The notes: generated from the letters alone by a model not told the origin. Counted from the first letter of the stretch, positions 38,832 to 47,613 are shown. The stretch is DNA of 64,000 nucleotides from Neisseria dumasiana (GCF_022870885.1 NZ_CP091509.1:1550001-1614000); one strand, 5' to 3'. Numbers and translations are program-made.

Positions 38832-39608
38832 TTAAAACCCGTTTTCCATCATGATTTGCCCCGGAATGCGGTTGCGGTGCATGGCGAAGCCCATATCGAG
38901 CAGGGCTTGGAAGGTGTCTTTTACCATGGCGGGGTTGCCGCAGATCATAAAGCGGGTGTCGGCGGGGGTGAACTGCATATCGAGTGAGGCGGCGAGTTCG
39001 CCGTTTTTTAACAGTTCGGGAAGGCGTTTGCCGAGTGCGCCGTCGGTGGTTTCGCGGGTTACGACGGGTACGAAATGCAGTTTGTGGAAATGCTCTTCAA
39101 TCAGCGGGTGTTCGGCAAGGGCGGCAATGCGGTCGTTGAAAATCAGTTCGTTGCCGTAAGAAACGGAATGCGCGAGGGCGAGGCGGTCGAAGCGTTGCCA
39201 GATTTCGGGTTGTTCCAAAATGGATAAAAACGGTGCGATGCCGGAGCCGGTGCAGAGCATTACCAAATCTTTGCCGTCGGGAAAACGCTCGGGCAACAGA
39301 AAGCCGGTGGCGTTTTTGTCGAGCAACACGGTATCGCCTTCTTTCATTTCTGCCAATTTGGCCGACATGGGGCCGCCTTCTATCAATACGGCGAAGTATT
39401 CGAGGGTGTCGGCGTATTCGGCGGAAACAACGGAATAGGCGCGCCAGATAAAGCCTTCGCCGTCACGAAAGCCCAGCCGTGAAAACTGGCCTGCGGAAAA
39501 GCGGTAGGCTTCGGGGCGGGTGATGGCGAATGTCATTAATTTGGGTGTGTGGTGCTTGATCCATAATACGGTTTCTTGCGTATATTTGGCTTCGGGTGAT
39601 GCGGCCAT
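38832..39608 (-). CDS. fpr: Ferredoxin/flavodoxin--NADP+ reductase
   Basis: A 258-residue FAD enzyme that passes electrons between NADPH and ferredoxin or flavodoxin. The FAD motif RAYSVVS lies near residues 56-62, the NADP-binding GSGIAPFLSIL near 122-132, and MICGNPAMVKD and a C-terminal Phe fit the bacterial FPR group. It is monocistronic, with an outward-facing DUS pair in its upstream region (39632-39672). Confidence 0.93.
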   Translation of the reverse strand: MAASPEAKYTQETVLWIKHHTPKLMTFAITRPEAYRFSAGQFSRLGFRDGEGFIWRAYSVVSAEYADTLEYFAVLIEGGPMSAKLAEMKEGDTVLLDKNATGFLLPERFPDGKDLVMLCTGSGIAPFLSILEQPEIWQRFDRLALAHSVSYGNELIFNDRIAALAEHPLIEEHFHKLHFVPVVTRETTDGALGKRLPELLKNGELAASLDMQFTPADTRFMICGNPAMVKDTFQALLDMGFAMHRNRIPGQIMMENGF

Positions 39609-39761
39609 GGTGTTTCCGATGTTTCAAATGTTTTCAGACGGCCTGAATTATACCTAAAGGCCGTCTGAAACCATACTGCTTTGCCAAAGTGTGCAAATTA
39701 GCCCCGTGTTGCTGCGATTCGGGTAAAATGCGGGCTTTTGATTCCCGTGCATTACACACAC

Positions 39762-40277
39762 ATGACCACTCAGAAAACTTCTAAAATGAAATATTGGCTG
39801 CTGATTGCGGCCGCCATCGTGCTCGACCAAATAACCAAAGTTGCCGTGTTGCAAAATTTTGAGTTTGCCGAACGCCTGAACGTGATTCCGCATATTTTTG
39901 ATTTAACGCTGGTATTCAACACCGGCGCGGCGTTCAGCTTTTTGGCGGACGCAGGCGGCTGGCAGAAATACTTTTTCTTGGGGCTGGCCGTGGTCATCAG
40001 CTTCTACCTTGCCCGCGGGATTGTGAAAGACGATTTCGGCAAATGGGGCAAGCTCGGGGCGGCTATGGTGATCGGCGGCGCCGTCGGCAACGTTATCGAC
40101 CGCCTGATTCACGGCCATGTGGTTGATTTTCTGTTGGTTTACTGGCAAAACTGGTATTATCCCGCGTTCAATGTGGCCGACAGCTTTATCTGCGTGGGCG
40201 CCGCATTGCTGATACTCGACGGCTTCAAACACAAAAAAGCCGGCGATAAAGAAGAAAAAGCCGCTAAGGCCGTCTGA
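39762..40277 (+). CDS. lspA: Lipoprotein signal peptidase (signal peptidase II)
   Basis: An inner-membrane aspartyl protease that cleaves prolipoproteins. From the ATG at 39762 it is 171 residues with four membrane helices, the [10 protein letters not shown] region and the catalytic Asp pair in [10 protein letters not shown] and NVADSFI. The last codons, Lys-Ala-Val-stop, are supplied by an AG-DUS (AGGCCGTCTGAA), so the uptake sequence provides the stop codon. It sits 25 bp before ispH, the common lspA-ispH order. Confidence 0.95.
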   Translation: MTTQKTSKMKYWLLIAAAIVLDQITKVAVLQNFEFAERLNVIPHIFDLTLVFNTGAAFSFLADAGGWQKYFFLGLAVVISFYLARGIVKDDFGKWGKLGAAMVIGGAVGNVIDRLIHGHVVDFLLVYWQNWYYPAFNVADSFICVGAALLILDGFKHKKAGDKEEKAAKAV

Positions 40278-40302
40278 ACATTATTGTGAAGCAAACACCA
40301 TC

Positions 40303-41241
40303 ATGACGAAAAAAACCATTATTTTGGCCAACCCCCGCGGCTTTTGTGCGGGCGTTGACCGTGCCATCAGCATTGTAGAGCGCGCGCTGGAAGAGTTCGG
40401 CGCGCCGATTTATGTGCGCCATGAAGTCGTGCACAACAAATTCGTGGTGGACAATCTGCGCGAAAAAGGCGCGGTGTTCATCGAAGACCTTGCCGACGTG
40501 CCGGAAGGCGCAACGCTGATTTATTCCGCCCACGGCGTATCGAAAGCCGTGCAGGATGAAGCGGTTGAGCGCGGTTTTCAGGTGTTTGACGCCACCTGCC
40601 CGCTGGTTACGAAAGTGCATAAAGAAGTGGCACGTTTGGATAGCCAAGGCTATCAAATCATCATGATCGGCCATGCCGGCCACCCCGAAGTGGAAGGTAC
40701 GATGGGGCAGCTGCCCGAAGGCAGTATGCTGCTGGTAGAAACGGTGGACGACGTTGCCAAGCTCGAAGTGCGCGATGCCGAAAAGCTCGCCCATGTGAGC
40801 CAAACCACTCTATCGGTGGACGAAACCCGCGACATCATCGAAGCGCTGCAAGCGCGTTTTCCGCACATCCGCAGCCCGCACAAAGAAGACATCTGCTACG
40901 CCACCACCAACCGCCAAGAAGCTGTAAAGGATTTGGCGGCAGAATGCGATATCGTAATCGTGGTCGGCTCGCCCAACTCGTCCAACAGCAACCGCTTGCG
41001 CGAAGTAGCCGCCCTGCGCGGCGTCGATGCCTATATGGTGGACAACGCAGGCTACTTGCAGCGCGAATGGTTTGAAGGCAAAAACAAAGTAGGCGTAACC
41101 GCCGGAGCTTCCGCACCCGAAGTATTGGTGCAGGAAGTGATTGCCGCCATTCAAAGCTGGGGGCACGACACCGTGCGCGAAGGCGAAGGCGTGGAAGAAA
41201 GCATTGTGTTTGTTTTGCCCAAGGCTTTGAGAAAAGAGTAA
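40303..41241 (+). CDS. ispH: 4-hydroxy-3-methylbut-2-enyl diphosphate reductase
   Basis: The last enzyme of the MEP isoprenoid pathway, forming IPP and DMAPP. The 312-residue protein has the three [4Fe-4S] cysteines Cys15 (PRGFCAGV), Cys99 (DATCPLV) and Cys198 (DICYATTN), the active-site Glu in [10 protein letters not shown], and the [12 protein letters not shown] phosphate-binding segment. It follows lspA and probably shares its transcript. Confidence 0.96.
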   Translation: MTKKTIILANPRGFCAGVDRAISIVERALEEFGAPIYVRHEVVHNKFVVDNLREKGAVFIEDLADVPEGATLIYSAHGVSKAVQDEAVERGFQVFDATCPLVTKVHKEVARLDSQGYQIIMIGHAGHPEVEGTMGQLPEGSMLLVETVDDVAKLEVRDAEKLAHVSQTTLSVDETRDIIEALQARFPHIRSPHKEDICYATTNRQEAVKDLAAECDIVIVVGSPNSSNSNRLREVAALRGVDAYMVDNAGYLQREWFEGKNKVGVTAGASAPEVLVQEVIAAIQSWGHDTVREGEGVEESIVFVLPKALRKE

Positions 41242-41262
41242 GCCGTTTGCTCTGTGAATTTA

Positions 41263-41300
41263 AAACAGCGTAGCGCACGCCCTGCCCTACGCTGTTTTTT
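41263..41300 (+). terminator. Intrinsic terminator after ispH
   Basis: AAACAGCGTAG (41263-41273) pairs with CTACGCTGTTT (41287-41297), followed by further T residues. Confidence 0.8.
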
Positions 41301-41316
41301 TAATGGCTTAGGTTGC

Positions 41317-41363
41317 TTGAGGCCGTCTGAAAAAACCGCCAAACGGGTTTCAGACGGCCTCAA
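41317..41363. terminator. DUS-pair hairpin
   Basis: TTGAGGCCGTCTGAAA (41317-41332) pairs with 41348-41363. A second, back-up terminator after ispH. Confidence 0.65.
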
Positions 41364-41414
41364 ACCTTGGCATAAGTCAGCCGCCATTCCGAGATATTCA
41401 TACCCAAGAAAACC

Positions 41415-41567
41415 GTAGGGGCGGATTGCATATCCGCCCGCCGGTAGGGTTTTGTAATGAGCGTCGAATAGGTAACAGCTTGCTTCAATTTGCGGGCAGG
41501 GGTTCATGGGTGTGAAATAAATATTTTCTCATTTCAAGCATCGGGCGGATATGCAATCCGCCCCTAC
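41415..41567. repeat. Perfect 26-bp inverted pair of REP-like palindromes
   Basis: Left unit 41415-41440 begins GTAGGGGCGGATTGC. Right unit 41542-41567 is its exact reverse complement, 101 bp away. Each unit is itself palindromic (GGGCGGAT/ATCCGCCC). The enclosed segment has no gene. Confidence 0.7.
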
Positions 41568-41697
41568 GAAATCTGTTTGCGGCTTGAAAAAATTTAGCCC
41601 CCAAACCCGCTTTGCGAAGTTCGCACAATTCGCTTTCAGACGGCCTCAAGCAATTTTCATTTTATCCAAAGATACAAACCGCTTTTACTCCCGCATC

Positions 41698-42204
41698 TCA
41701 AGCCTTGCGCCTTGCCGCCATCTTCCGCCCTATCTCTGACAATGCCTGCTGCGGAATCTGCCTGCCCATTTCAAACAACGGTTCTTCCAAAGCCAAATGG
41801 GCTTCGTAGGCGGCACAAAAACGCTGAAGCACCACTTCGTCCACGCGATAGGCGCAGTCGGCCTGCAAACAGGCAAATTCTTGCTCTACCGCCGCCCATT
41901 TTTGATGCAGGCTTTCGTGCTGGCGTAACAATTCGTTAATATTTTCCTGCGCCTGCGGGCAATATTGCAGCAACAGCGGGAAAAAATCGCTTTCTTCATC
42001 TTCATGATGCAGCGGCGCGGCCACATTGAAATATTGGCTGATCTGTTTCACCGCCTGCAACACGGTATCGTTGCGTCCGTGCTGCGCCATGTATTCGGGC
42101 AAAACGTCGAGCTGGCTGCAAAAACGCCGCACTTTGCCGTGGCAGGCATACAGCATCTCGATCGGTTCGGCAAATGTTACGCTGCGCGTATCGAAAAGGT
42201 TCAT
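41698..42204 (-). CDS. Hemerythrin HHE-domain protein
   Basis: A 168-residue helical protein (start ATG 42204, 5 nt after AAGGAAG) of the hemerythrin-like HHE group. Candidate di-iron ligands are His in CHGKVRRF, the [11 protein letters not shown] block, the RQHESLH helix and the C-terminal [13 protein letters not shown] block. Such proteins sense or handle O2, NO or iron; neisserial relatives are tied to nitrosative or oxidative stress. Which applies here is unknown. Confidence 0.8.
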   Translation of the reverse strand: MNLFDTRSVTFAEPIEMLYACHGKVRRFCSQLDVLPEYMAQHGRNDTVLQAVKQISQYFNVAAPLHHEDEESDFFPLLLQYCPQAQENINELLRQHESLHQKWAAVEQEFACLQADCAYRVDEVVLQRFCAAYEAHLALEEPLFEMGRQIPQQALSEIGRKMAARRKA

Positions 42205-42325
42205 ATTTCTTCCTTTCATCTGCCCGCATCATAAACCTTTCGAGGCCAAATGTTTAGACTCCGTTCAGAGAATAGACACCCGCACGGTTTTATGCCTGCC
42301 GCCCGCCGCACGACAGGGCATTTTG

Positions 42326-42339
42326 CGCTACAATACGCG
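42326..42339 (+). promoter_or_regulatory. ksgA candidate -10
   Basis: TACAAT (42329-42334) followed by ACGCG, the same core as in front of typA and uvrA but without the TG extension. Confidence 0.4.
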
Positions 42340-42365
42340 CTCGAAACGAATCTTGAAGAAGCAGC

Positions 42366-43145
42366 ATGAAAGAACACAAAGCCCGAAAACGGTTCGGGCA
42401 AAATTTTTTACAAGACACGCGCATCATCCGCGACATCGTTAACGCCGTGCGCCCTCAGCCCGATGATACGGTGATCGAAATCGGCCCCGGCTTGGCGGCG
42501 ATTACCGAGCCTTTGGCGCAGAAACTCAACCGCCTGCATGTGATTGAAATCGACCGCGATATTGTAGGCCGTCTGAAAACCCTGCCTTTTGCCGACAAGC
42601 TCGTGATTCACGAAGGCGACGTTTTGCAGTTTGATTTCAACAGCGTGCCGGGCAAGAAAAAAATCGTCGGCAACCTGCCCTACAATATCTCCACGCCGTT
42701 GCTGTTCCGCCTGAGCGAAGTGGCCGACGACGTGATCGACATGCACTTTATGCTGCAAAAAGAAGTGGTCGAGCGCATGGTGGCCGAACCGAAAACCAAC
42801 GACTATGGCCGCCTGGGCGTGATGCTGCAATATTTTTTCGATATGGAAATGCTGATCGACGTGCCGCCCGAATCATTCGACCCCGCGCCGAAAGTCGATT
42901 CCGCCGTAGTGCGCATGATTCCGGTGAAACACCGCATCGGCAAAGCCGAAAATTTCGAGCATTTCTCCAAGCTGGTTAAAGCCGCGTTCCACCAGCGCCG
43001 CAAAACCATACGCAACAATCTGAAAGACATTGCCACAGATGAAGATTTTCAGGCCGTCGGCATCAACCCGCAAGACCGCGCCGAACACATCGCGCCCGAG
43101 CTTTATGTGGCATTGAGCAACCATCTTTCAGCCAAGGCCGTCTGA
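42366..43145 (+). CDS. ksgA: rRNA small subunit dimethyltransferase A
   Basis: Dimethylates the two adjacent adenosines near the 3' end of 16S rRNA (A1518/A1519), a late 30S assembly step. The 259-residue protein has the family start [13 protein letters not shown] motif [10 protein letters not shown] (about 39-48), EIDRD and the catalytic motif NLPYNIS. Like lspA, it ends in Lys-Ala-Val-stop encoded by an AG-DUS at its 3' end. Confidence 0.96.
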   Translation: MKEHKARKRFGQNFLQDTRIIRDIVNAVRPQPDDTVIEIGPGLAAITEPLAQKLNRLHVIEIDRDIVGRLKTLPFADKLVIHEGDVLQFDFNSVPGKKKIVGNLPYNISTPLLFRLSEVADDVIDMHFMLQKEVVERMVAEPKTNDYGRLGVMLQYFFDMEMLIDVPPESFDPAPKVDSAVVRMIPVKHRIGKAENFEHFSKLVKAAFHQRRKTIRNNLKDIATDEDFQAVGINPQDRAEHIAPELYVALSNHLSAKAV

Positions 43146-43166
43146 ACACACTGGATTAACAACATA

Positions 43167-43895
43167 ATGATTAAATTTATCAACGTACACAAACATTTCA
43201 AAGACTTGCACGTTATCAACGGCGTGAATCTGGAAATCAAAAAAGGCGAAGTGGTGGTGGTTTGCGGCCCTTCGGGCAGCGGCAAATCCACCCTTATCCG
43301 CACCGTCAACCAACTCGAAACGATTGAAAGCGGCGAAATCTGGGTGGACGGCATGAACGTGGCCGACCCGAAAACCGATTTGAACAAAGTGCGCGAAGAA
43401 GTGGGCTTTGTGTTTCAAAACTTCAACCTGTATCCGCACCTTACCGTGTTAGAAAACATCATTCTTTCGCCGATGAAAGTGAAAAAGCAGAGCCGTGCCC
43501 AAGCCGAGAAAAAAGCCGTCGAACTGCTTGAGCGCGTGGGCTTGGCGCACAAAAAAGACGCCATGCCCGGCCAACTTTCGGGCGGCCAGCAGCAGCGTGT
43601 AGCCATTGCCCGCGGCTTGGCGATGGAGCCGCGCGTGATGCTGTTTGACGAACCCACTTCCGCCCTCGACCCCGAAATGGTGGGCGAAGTGTTGCGCGTG
43701 ATGAAAGACTTGGCCAACAGCGGCATGACCATGATGTGCGTTACCCACGAAATGGGCTTTGCCCGCGAAGTGGCCGACCGCGTGATTTTTGTCGATCACG
43801 GGCAGATCATCGAAGAAGGAACGCCCGAAGATTTTTTCAAAAACCCCAAACACGAACGCGCCAAGCAATTTTTAAAACAGGTTGAGATGAAATAA
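43167..43895 (+). CDS. Polar amino acid ABC transporter ATP-binding protein (GlnQ-like)
   Basis: A 242-residue ABC ATPase. Walker A is GPSGSGKS (about 32-39), the QFNLYPH-like segment reads [15 protein letters not shown], the signature is [16 protein letters not shown] and Walker B is [14 protein letters not shown]. The family energises uptake of glutamine, glutamate or other polar amino acids. No permease or binding-protein gene is adjacent, so its partners must be elsewhere. An outward DUS pair (43914-43952) separates it from dsbD. Confidence 0.9.
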   Translation: MIKFINVHKHFKDLHVINGVNLEIKKGEVVVVCGPSGSGKSTLIRTVNQLETIESGEIWVDGMNVADPKTDLNKVREEVGFVFQNFNLYPHLTVLENIILSPMKVKKQSRAQAEKKAVELLERVGLAHKKDAMPGQLSGGQQQRVAIARGLAMEPRVMLFDEPTSALDPEMVGEVLRVMKDLANSGMTMMCVTHEMGFAREVADRVIFVDHGQIIEEGTPEDFFKNPKHERAKQFLKQVEMK

Positions 43896-44043
43896 CAACG
43901 GTTCATGTGCTTTTTCAGACGGCCTGCGGCAACAGGCTCGAGGCCGTCTGAACATTGGCTGTAAGAATCGGCACTTTTATCCGTCTGCTGGTATATGGCG
44001 GCTGCGGCCGCAATCATCCGATCAGCAACCTGTAAGACACGAT

Positions 44044-45843
44044 ATGAAAAAACTACTTTATTTCTTCGCTGCATGGCTGTGCCTCTCAAGCAGCGTGTTC
44101 GCCCAAGTGGACGCTTCCAAGCTGCTCCCGCCAGAGCAGGCGTTTATTCCGCAGGTTAACGTAACCGATGCGGGCATCAATGTGCAGTTTGCCGTAGCCG
44201 AAGGCTACTATCTCTACCAATCGAAAATCATGGCCGAAACCGATCCCGAAGGTTTGCTGGCCAACCCGCAGTTCAGCCGCGGCGAAGAGAAGGAAGACGA
44301 ATTCTTCGGCAAACAAACGGTTTACCACCATGCCGCCCAAGTTAACTGGCCTTACACCAAGCCGCAGAACAACTACCGGCTTACCGTCAAATATCAAGGT
44401 TGTGCCGAAGTAGGCGTGTGCTATCCCCCTACCGAAACCTCGTTCGACATCAAAGGCAGCGGCCTCTACCAAGCGGACGCCATGCCGCAGGAAGGGAAAA
44501 ACCGCTTTCTGCAACCGATGCCTGCTTCAGACGGCCCGGTTAGCGCTCCGGCAAAAAGCAGCACCGAAACCAACCGTTTCAAACTTTCTTGGGATACTCT
44601 GGGCGCCAATTTATTGGCGTTTTTTGTCGCCGGGCTGGGTTTGAGCTTTACCGCCTGCATGTATCCGCTGCTGCCGATTGTATCGAGCATTGTCGTGGGC
44701 GATAAAAACGCCTCTAAAGGCCGCGCATTCGCACTGTCTATGGTTTATGTGCAGGGTTTGGCACTCACCTACACTTTGGTGGGCGTGATTGCAGGGCTGA
44801 CCGGCGCACTGCTTACCGTATGGCTGCAACAGCCTTGGGTAGTGCTGGCCGCCGCTGCCGTGATGGTGGTGCTGGCCTTATCGATGTTCGGCGTATTCAA
44901 CCTCCAACTGCCCACCTCCGTGCAGGGTTATTTTCAAAACCAAAGCAATAAATTAAGCGGCGGCAGAATCGCATCGGTATTTGTGATGGGTATGCTTTCC
45001 GCGCTGATTGTCGGCCCCTGCGTGGCCCCTCCGCTGGCTTTCGCGCTCGGCTATATCGGCCAAACCGGCGACGCGGCTTTGGGCGGCATCGCACTTTACG
45101 CTCTGGCCTTAGGTACGGGCGTTCCGCTGATTGCCATCGGCACGTTCGGCGGCCATATCCTGCCCCGCGCCGGCGGCTGGATGAACGGCATCAAATACGC
45201 CTTCGGCTTTATTCTGCTTGCCGTAGCCGTTTATTTGGCCACGCCGTTTATCCCCTATCTGCTGGTAATTGCACTTTACACCTTGCTGATGATTATCCCC
45301 GCCGGCCTGCTTTTAGCCGGAATGCGCAAACAGTCGGGCCGTCTGAAAACCTTCTCGCTCGTTTTAGGCTCGCTGTTATTGGCCGGCGGCTCTTGGTTTG
45401 CTTATCAGAGCGCCAACCAACAAAGCACCGCCCTGCACCGCTTTCTGACATTGGCTCCCCCTTCCGCCGACACCGCCACCGGTGCGCACGGGCATATTTA
45501 CACAGATGTGGGCGAACTGAAAACCGCCATGCAGGCAGCCTTACAGCAAAACCCCGGCAAACCCGTGCTGCTCGATTTTTATGCCGATTGGTGTATTTCA
45601 TGTAAAGAAATGGCGGCCTACACACTTAACCAACCCGAAGTGCAGCAAACCGTCGATATGAACCGCTTCTTCCAAATCGACGTAACCGCCAACACCCCCG
45701 AACATCAGGCTCTGTTGAAAGAATACGGCCTGTTCGGCCCGCCGGGTATTTTCGTGATCCGTGCCGACGGCAGCCGCAGCGAAGCCCTGTTGGGTTTTGT
45801 CAAACCCGACGCGTTCATCCGCTGGTATCAGGAAAACCGATAA
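44044..45843 (+). CDS. dsbD: Thiol:disulfide interchange protein DsbD
   Basis: Carries reducing power from cytoplasmic thioredoxin across the inner membrane to periplasmic thiol proteins. The 599-residue protein has a signal peptide (residues 1-20) and an N-terminal domain with the Cys120/Cys126 pair (GCAEVGVCYPP). The membrane domain has about eight helices with cysteines in TACMYPLLP and GPCVAPPLAF. The C-terminal thioredoxin-like domain carries Cys517-Ile-Ser-Cys520 (DWCISCKEM). All six redox cysteines are present. It is the last host gene before the prophage. Confidence 0.96.
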   Translation: MKKLLYFFAAWLCLSSSVFAQVDASKLLPPEQAFIPQVNVTDAGINVQFAVAEGYYLYQSKIMAETDPEGLLANPQFSRGEEKEDEFFGKQTVYHHAAQVNWPYTKPQNNYRLTVKYQGCAEVGVCYPPTETSFDIKGSGLYQADAMPQEGKNRFLQPMPASDGPVSAPAKSSTETNRFKLSWDTLGANLLAFFVAGLGLSFTACMYPLLPIVSSIVVGDKNASKGRAFALSMVYVQGLALTYTLVGVIAGLTGALLTVWLQQPWVVLAAAAVMVVLALSMFGVFNLQLPTSVQGYFQNQSNKLSGGRIASVFVMGMLSALIVGPCVAPPLAFALGYIGQTGDAALGGIALYALALGTGVPLIAIGTFGGHILPRAGGWMNGIKYAFGFILLAVAVYLATPFIPYLLVIALYTLLMIIPAGLLLAGMRKQSGRLKTFSLVLGSLLLAGGSWFAYQSANQQSTALHRFLTLAPPSADTATGAHGHIYTDVGELKTAMQAALQQNPGKPVLLDFYADWCISCKEMAAYTLNQPEVQQTVDMNRFFQIDVTANTPEHQALLKEYGLFGPPGIFVIRADGSRSEALLGFVKPDAFIRWYQENR

Positions 45844-45889
45844 GCCGGATTTTTACAATACTCTCTTAACACTACCGGTAAATACACAG

Positions 45890-45919
45890 AGGCCGTCTGA
45901 AAAATATTTCAGACGGCCT
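45890..45919. terminator. DUS-pair terminator after dsbD
   Basis: AGGCCGTCTGAAA (45890-45902) pairs with 45907-45919. It is the last AG-DUS before the prophage boundary. Confidence 0.8.
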
Positions 45920-45960
45920 TATATATTGCGCCCCATGTAAGGGGTATAACTTACAAACGT

Positions 45961-46002
45961 AAAGCCCCTTTAACTTAACCAGCCAAGTGAAAGGGGCTTT
46001 CT
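45961..46002. terminator. Hairpin near the left prophage end
   Basis: AAAGCCCCTTT (45961-45971) pairs with AAAGGGGCTTT (45990-46000). It could be a terminator or part of the transposase-binding end array. The gap 45844-46199 otherwise holds only the dsbD terminator, this hairpin and the repressor terminator. Confidence 0.5.
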
Positions 46003-46117
46003 TATGTGCATGTGGGGTGGTGTTTATTTTGTCATGACATTACCACACCAATAAAAGGTAAAAAATCCATATAAAACAAAAAAATAACGGCCAAAACCGG
46101 CGAAAATCAAAAACGCA

Positions 46118-46166
46118 AAAAAACGCGCAAAAATGAGCATATTTAAATCATTTTTGCGCGTTTTTT
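46118..46166 (-). terminator. Perfect 19-bp hairpin after the repressor gene
   Basis: 46118-46136 pairs without mismatch with 46148-46166 (arms AAAAAACGCGCAAAAATGA). It ends in a T run on either strand, 34 bp after the repressor stop. It can also block host transcription entering the prophage. Confidence 0.8.
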
Positions 46167-46199
46167 GTCACGAAATAAACGGGGAATTATCAAATCCGA

Positions 46200-47012
46200 T
46201 TATTTTGCTATGCCGCAACTCCATAAATAGCGTCCGAGGATCTCGAAGTCGTGCGGCTCAGCTTGTGATAGATCCAGTTCTGTTGTCGGGTATATGCCCT
46301 TATTGGGGTTGTCGCTGATGATGTTGAAAGAGTTGATATTAAGGCGTTGCAGGCGTTTTACCCGCAACTCTTCCCCTTGCCTGAACAGGTATATGCCCTC
46401 GCGGGTGTATTGAGTGACGGCATGCCATAGTACCGTGCCTTGGTCGATCAGGGTTGGGTGCATACTATCGCCATCTACACGCGTACAAAAACAATCGGCA
46501 GGCTTTAAACCTAAGTATTTAAAAAAGGAATCTCGAAACCACATAGCCTCGGGGTCGTTATCCCACGGGATTGCCCCATTACCTGCGCTTGCGAATACTT
46601 CTTTATAGTATCTTACCGGAACGATATTGCCGCGTTCCTGTTTTTCCGCCCACTTGCTGTAAGACAGGGTAAATTCCGTGCGTTCACGCGGAGCCGGTGC
46701 TTCGTTCTCTTTATATATATTACTTTCAGAAGGCAATGTTCCTACCTGCGGGGCTTCTTCAAGGCCGCTTTCAATCAGGTGCAATAAGCCTTTTTCTTCT
46801 AATCCATCAACGATATATGCAGGGATTGTGTACAGCTTTTTCATACCGTGCCGCCCTCCCTTACTGGGAATCATTTCAAACTCCCACTTTTCTCGCTCTG
46901 CCTTATCAGCTACACCGGGCTTACTACTTGGAAGCTCGGAATTTATACCGAGTTCCTTAGCCTTTTTAGAAATTTCAGTAATTTGCGCGGTATCTAATTT
47001 CAAAACAGCCAT
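46200..47012 (-). CDS. Mu-like prophage repressor: Mu-type DNA-binding domain fused to S24 peptidase
   Basis: A 270-residue lysogeny repressor. The N-terminus (about residues 7-65) matches the winged-helix DNA-binding domain at the start of the transposase of the same phage; the shared pattern is DKAxRExW...KGGRxGxKxxYTxP. The C-terminus (about 135-265) is a LexA/CI-like S24 peptidase: Ala143-Gly144 cleavage site (FASAGNG), Ser183 (GDSMHPTL) and Lys219 (LRVKRLQ). It should be inactivated by RecA-stimulated self-cleavage, unlike phage Mu repressor, which lacks this domain. Transcribed away from the early operon. Confidence 0.88.
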   Translation of the reverse strand: MAVLKLDTAQITEISKKAKELGINSELPSSKPGVADKAEREKWEFEMIPSKGGRHGMKKLYTIPAYIVDGLEEKGLLHLIESGLEEAPQVGTLPSESNIYKENEAPAPRERTEFTLSYSKWAEKQERGNIVPVRYYKEVFASAGNGAIPWDNDPEAMWFRDSFFKYLGLKPADCFCTRVDGDSMHPTLIDQGTVLWHAVTQYTREGIYLFRQGEELRVKRLQRLNINSFNIISDNPNKGIYPTTELDLSQAEPHDFEILGRYLWSCGIAK

Positions 47013-47036
47013 AAAAAAACAGACCTTTTTTTAACC

Positions 47037-47337
47037 TTACTACTTTTTGTATAAAGTTGTAAGATTTTCTGAAAAATAAATATTATTTAAAAACAATATT
47101 TTGATTAAAAGTAGTAAGTAAAGTAGTAAATAATAGTTGCCTTTAAAATCTTACTACTTTACTATATTAAACATAGCAAAACAGCAGCTTTAAAGGATTA
47201 TAACTGATTTGCTATTGCTCTTTAACAATTTGGAAAAACGCCGAAAAAACGCAGACAAACGGTCTTTTATGAGAAGGCTGTTTAACAGGCCGTCTGAAAT
47301 CAATCGGGCGGCCGATTAAGCAGTTTTGAAGTAGTAA
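47037..47337. promoter_or_regulatory. Prophage operator region: five AAGTAGTAA sites and early promoter
   Basis: Five exact copies of AAGTAGTAA lie in the 352-bp repressor-ner gap: minus-strand at 47037-47045 and 47151-47159, plus-strand at 47109-47117, 47121-47129 and 47329-47337. TTGCCT (47137-47142) and TACTAT (47160-47165), 17 bp apart, form a rightward early promoter whose spacer is covered by the site at 47151. On the other strand a weak TATACA (about 47048) could serve the repressor. These are the expected binding sites for repressor and Ner. A DUS lies at 47287-47298. Confidence 0.7.
47216..47228 (+). promoter_or_regulatory. rrn-type boxA in the phage early leader
   Basis: TGCTCTTTAACAA, identical to the boxA of bacterial rRNA leaders as I know it from E. 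coli, lies about 45 nt after the predicted early transcription start and 137 bp before ner. It could recruit NusB-NusE for antitermination of the long early operon. Confidence 0.6.
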
Positions 47338-47364
47338 AGTTTTGAAATAAAGAAAGGAAAAAAT

Positions 47365-47613
47365 ATGCACCCTGAACTTATCAGAGCGCATCTGCGTATC
47401 AAGGGCTATACGCTGGAAGATGTGGCAAAAGAAGCCAAAATCGGCTGCTCAACGGTGCGACTAGCCCTAACCAAACCGTCAACCGCCGGAGAAAAGGCAA
47501 TCGCCAAAATCTTGGAAAAACCTTTGCACGAATTGTGGCCGGAACGGTGGACAAAAGAAGGAAAGCGCATCCGACCGCGCTACGCACATTTATATAAGGA
47601 ATCGGTAGCATGA
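47365..47613 (+). CDS. ner: Ner-like regulatory DNA-binding protein
   Basis: An 82-residue Ner/Nlp-family protein: HPELIRAHLRIKGYTLEDVAK then a helix-turn-helix with STVRLALTKPSTAGEKAIA and the family end LHELWPERW. Mu Ner represses early and repressor promoters to set up the lytic cycle. It is the first rightward gene, with AAAGGAAAA before the ATG and a 4-bp ATGA overlap with the transposase gene. Confidence 0.9.
   Translation: MHPELIRAHLRIKGYTLEDVAKEAKIGCSTVRLALTKPSTAGEKAIAKILEKPLHELWPERWTKEGKRIRPRYAHLYKESVA

Larger units (their letters stand above)
41242..41697. other. Gap with terminators and a perfect inverted REP pair
   Basis: 456 bp with no supported gene. The ispH terminator (41263-41300), a DUS hairpin (41317-41363) and two palindromic repeats in inverted orientation (41415-41440 and 41542-41567) account for most of it. 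Short open frames here run through the repeats. Confidence 0.6.

Noticed and set aside
41551..41809. Small rightward frames near the hemerythrin gene
   Set aside because: They start inside REP palindromes and overlap the hemerythrin gene antisense; no coding features.
47013..47364. CRISPR-like repeat array in the repressor-ner gap
   Set aside because: The AAGTAGTAA copies are short, in both orientations and unevenly spaced, which fits operators and not CRISPR.
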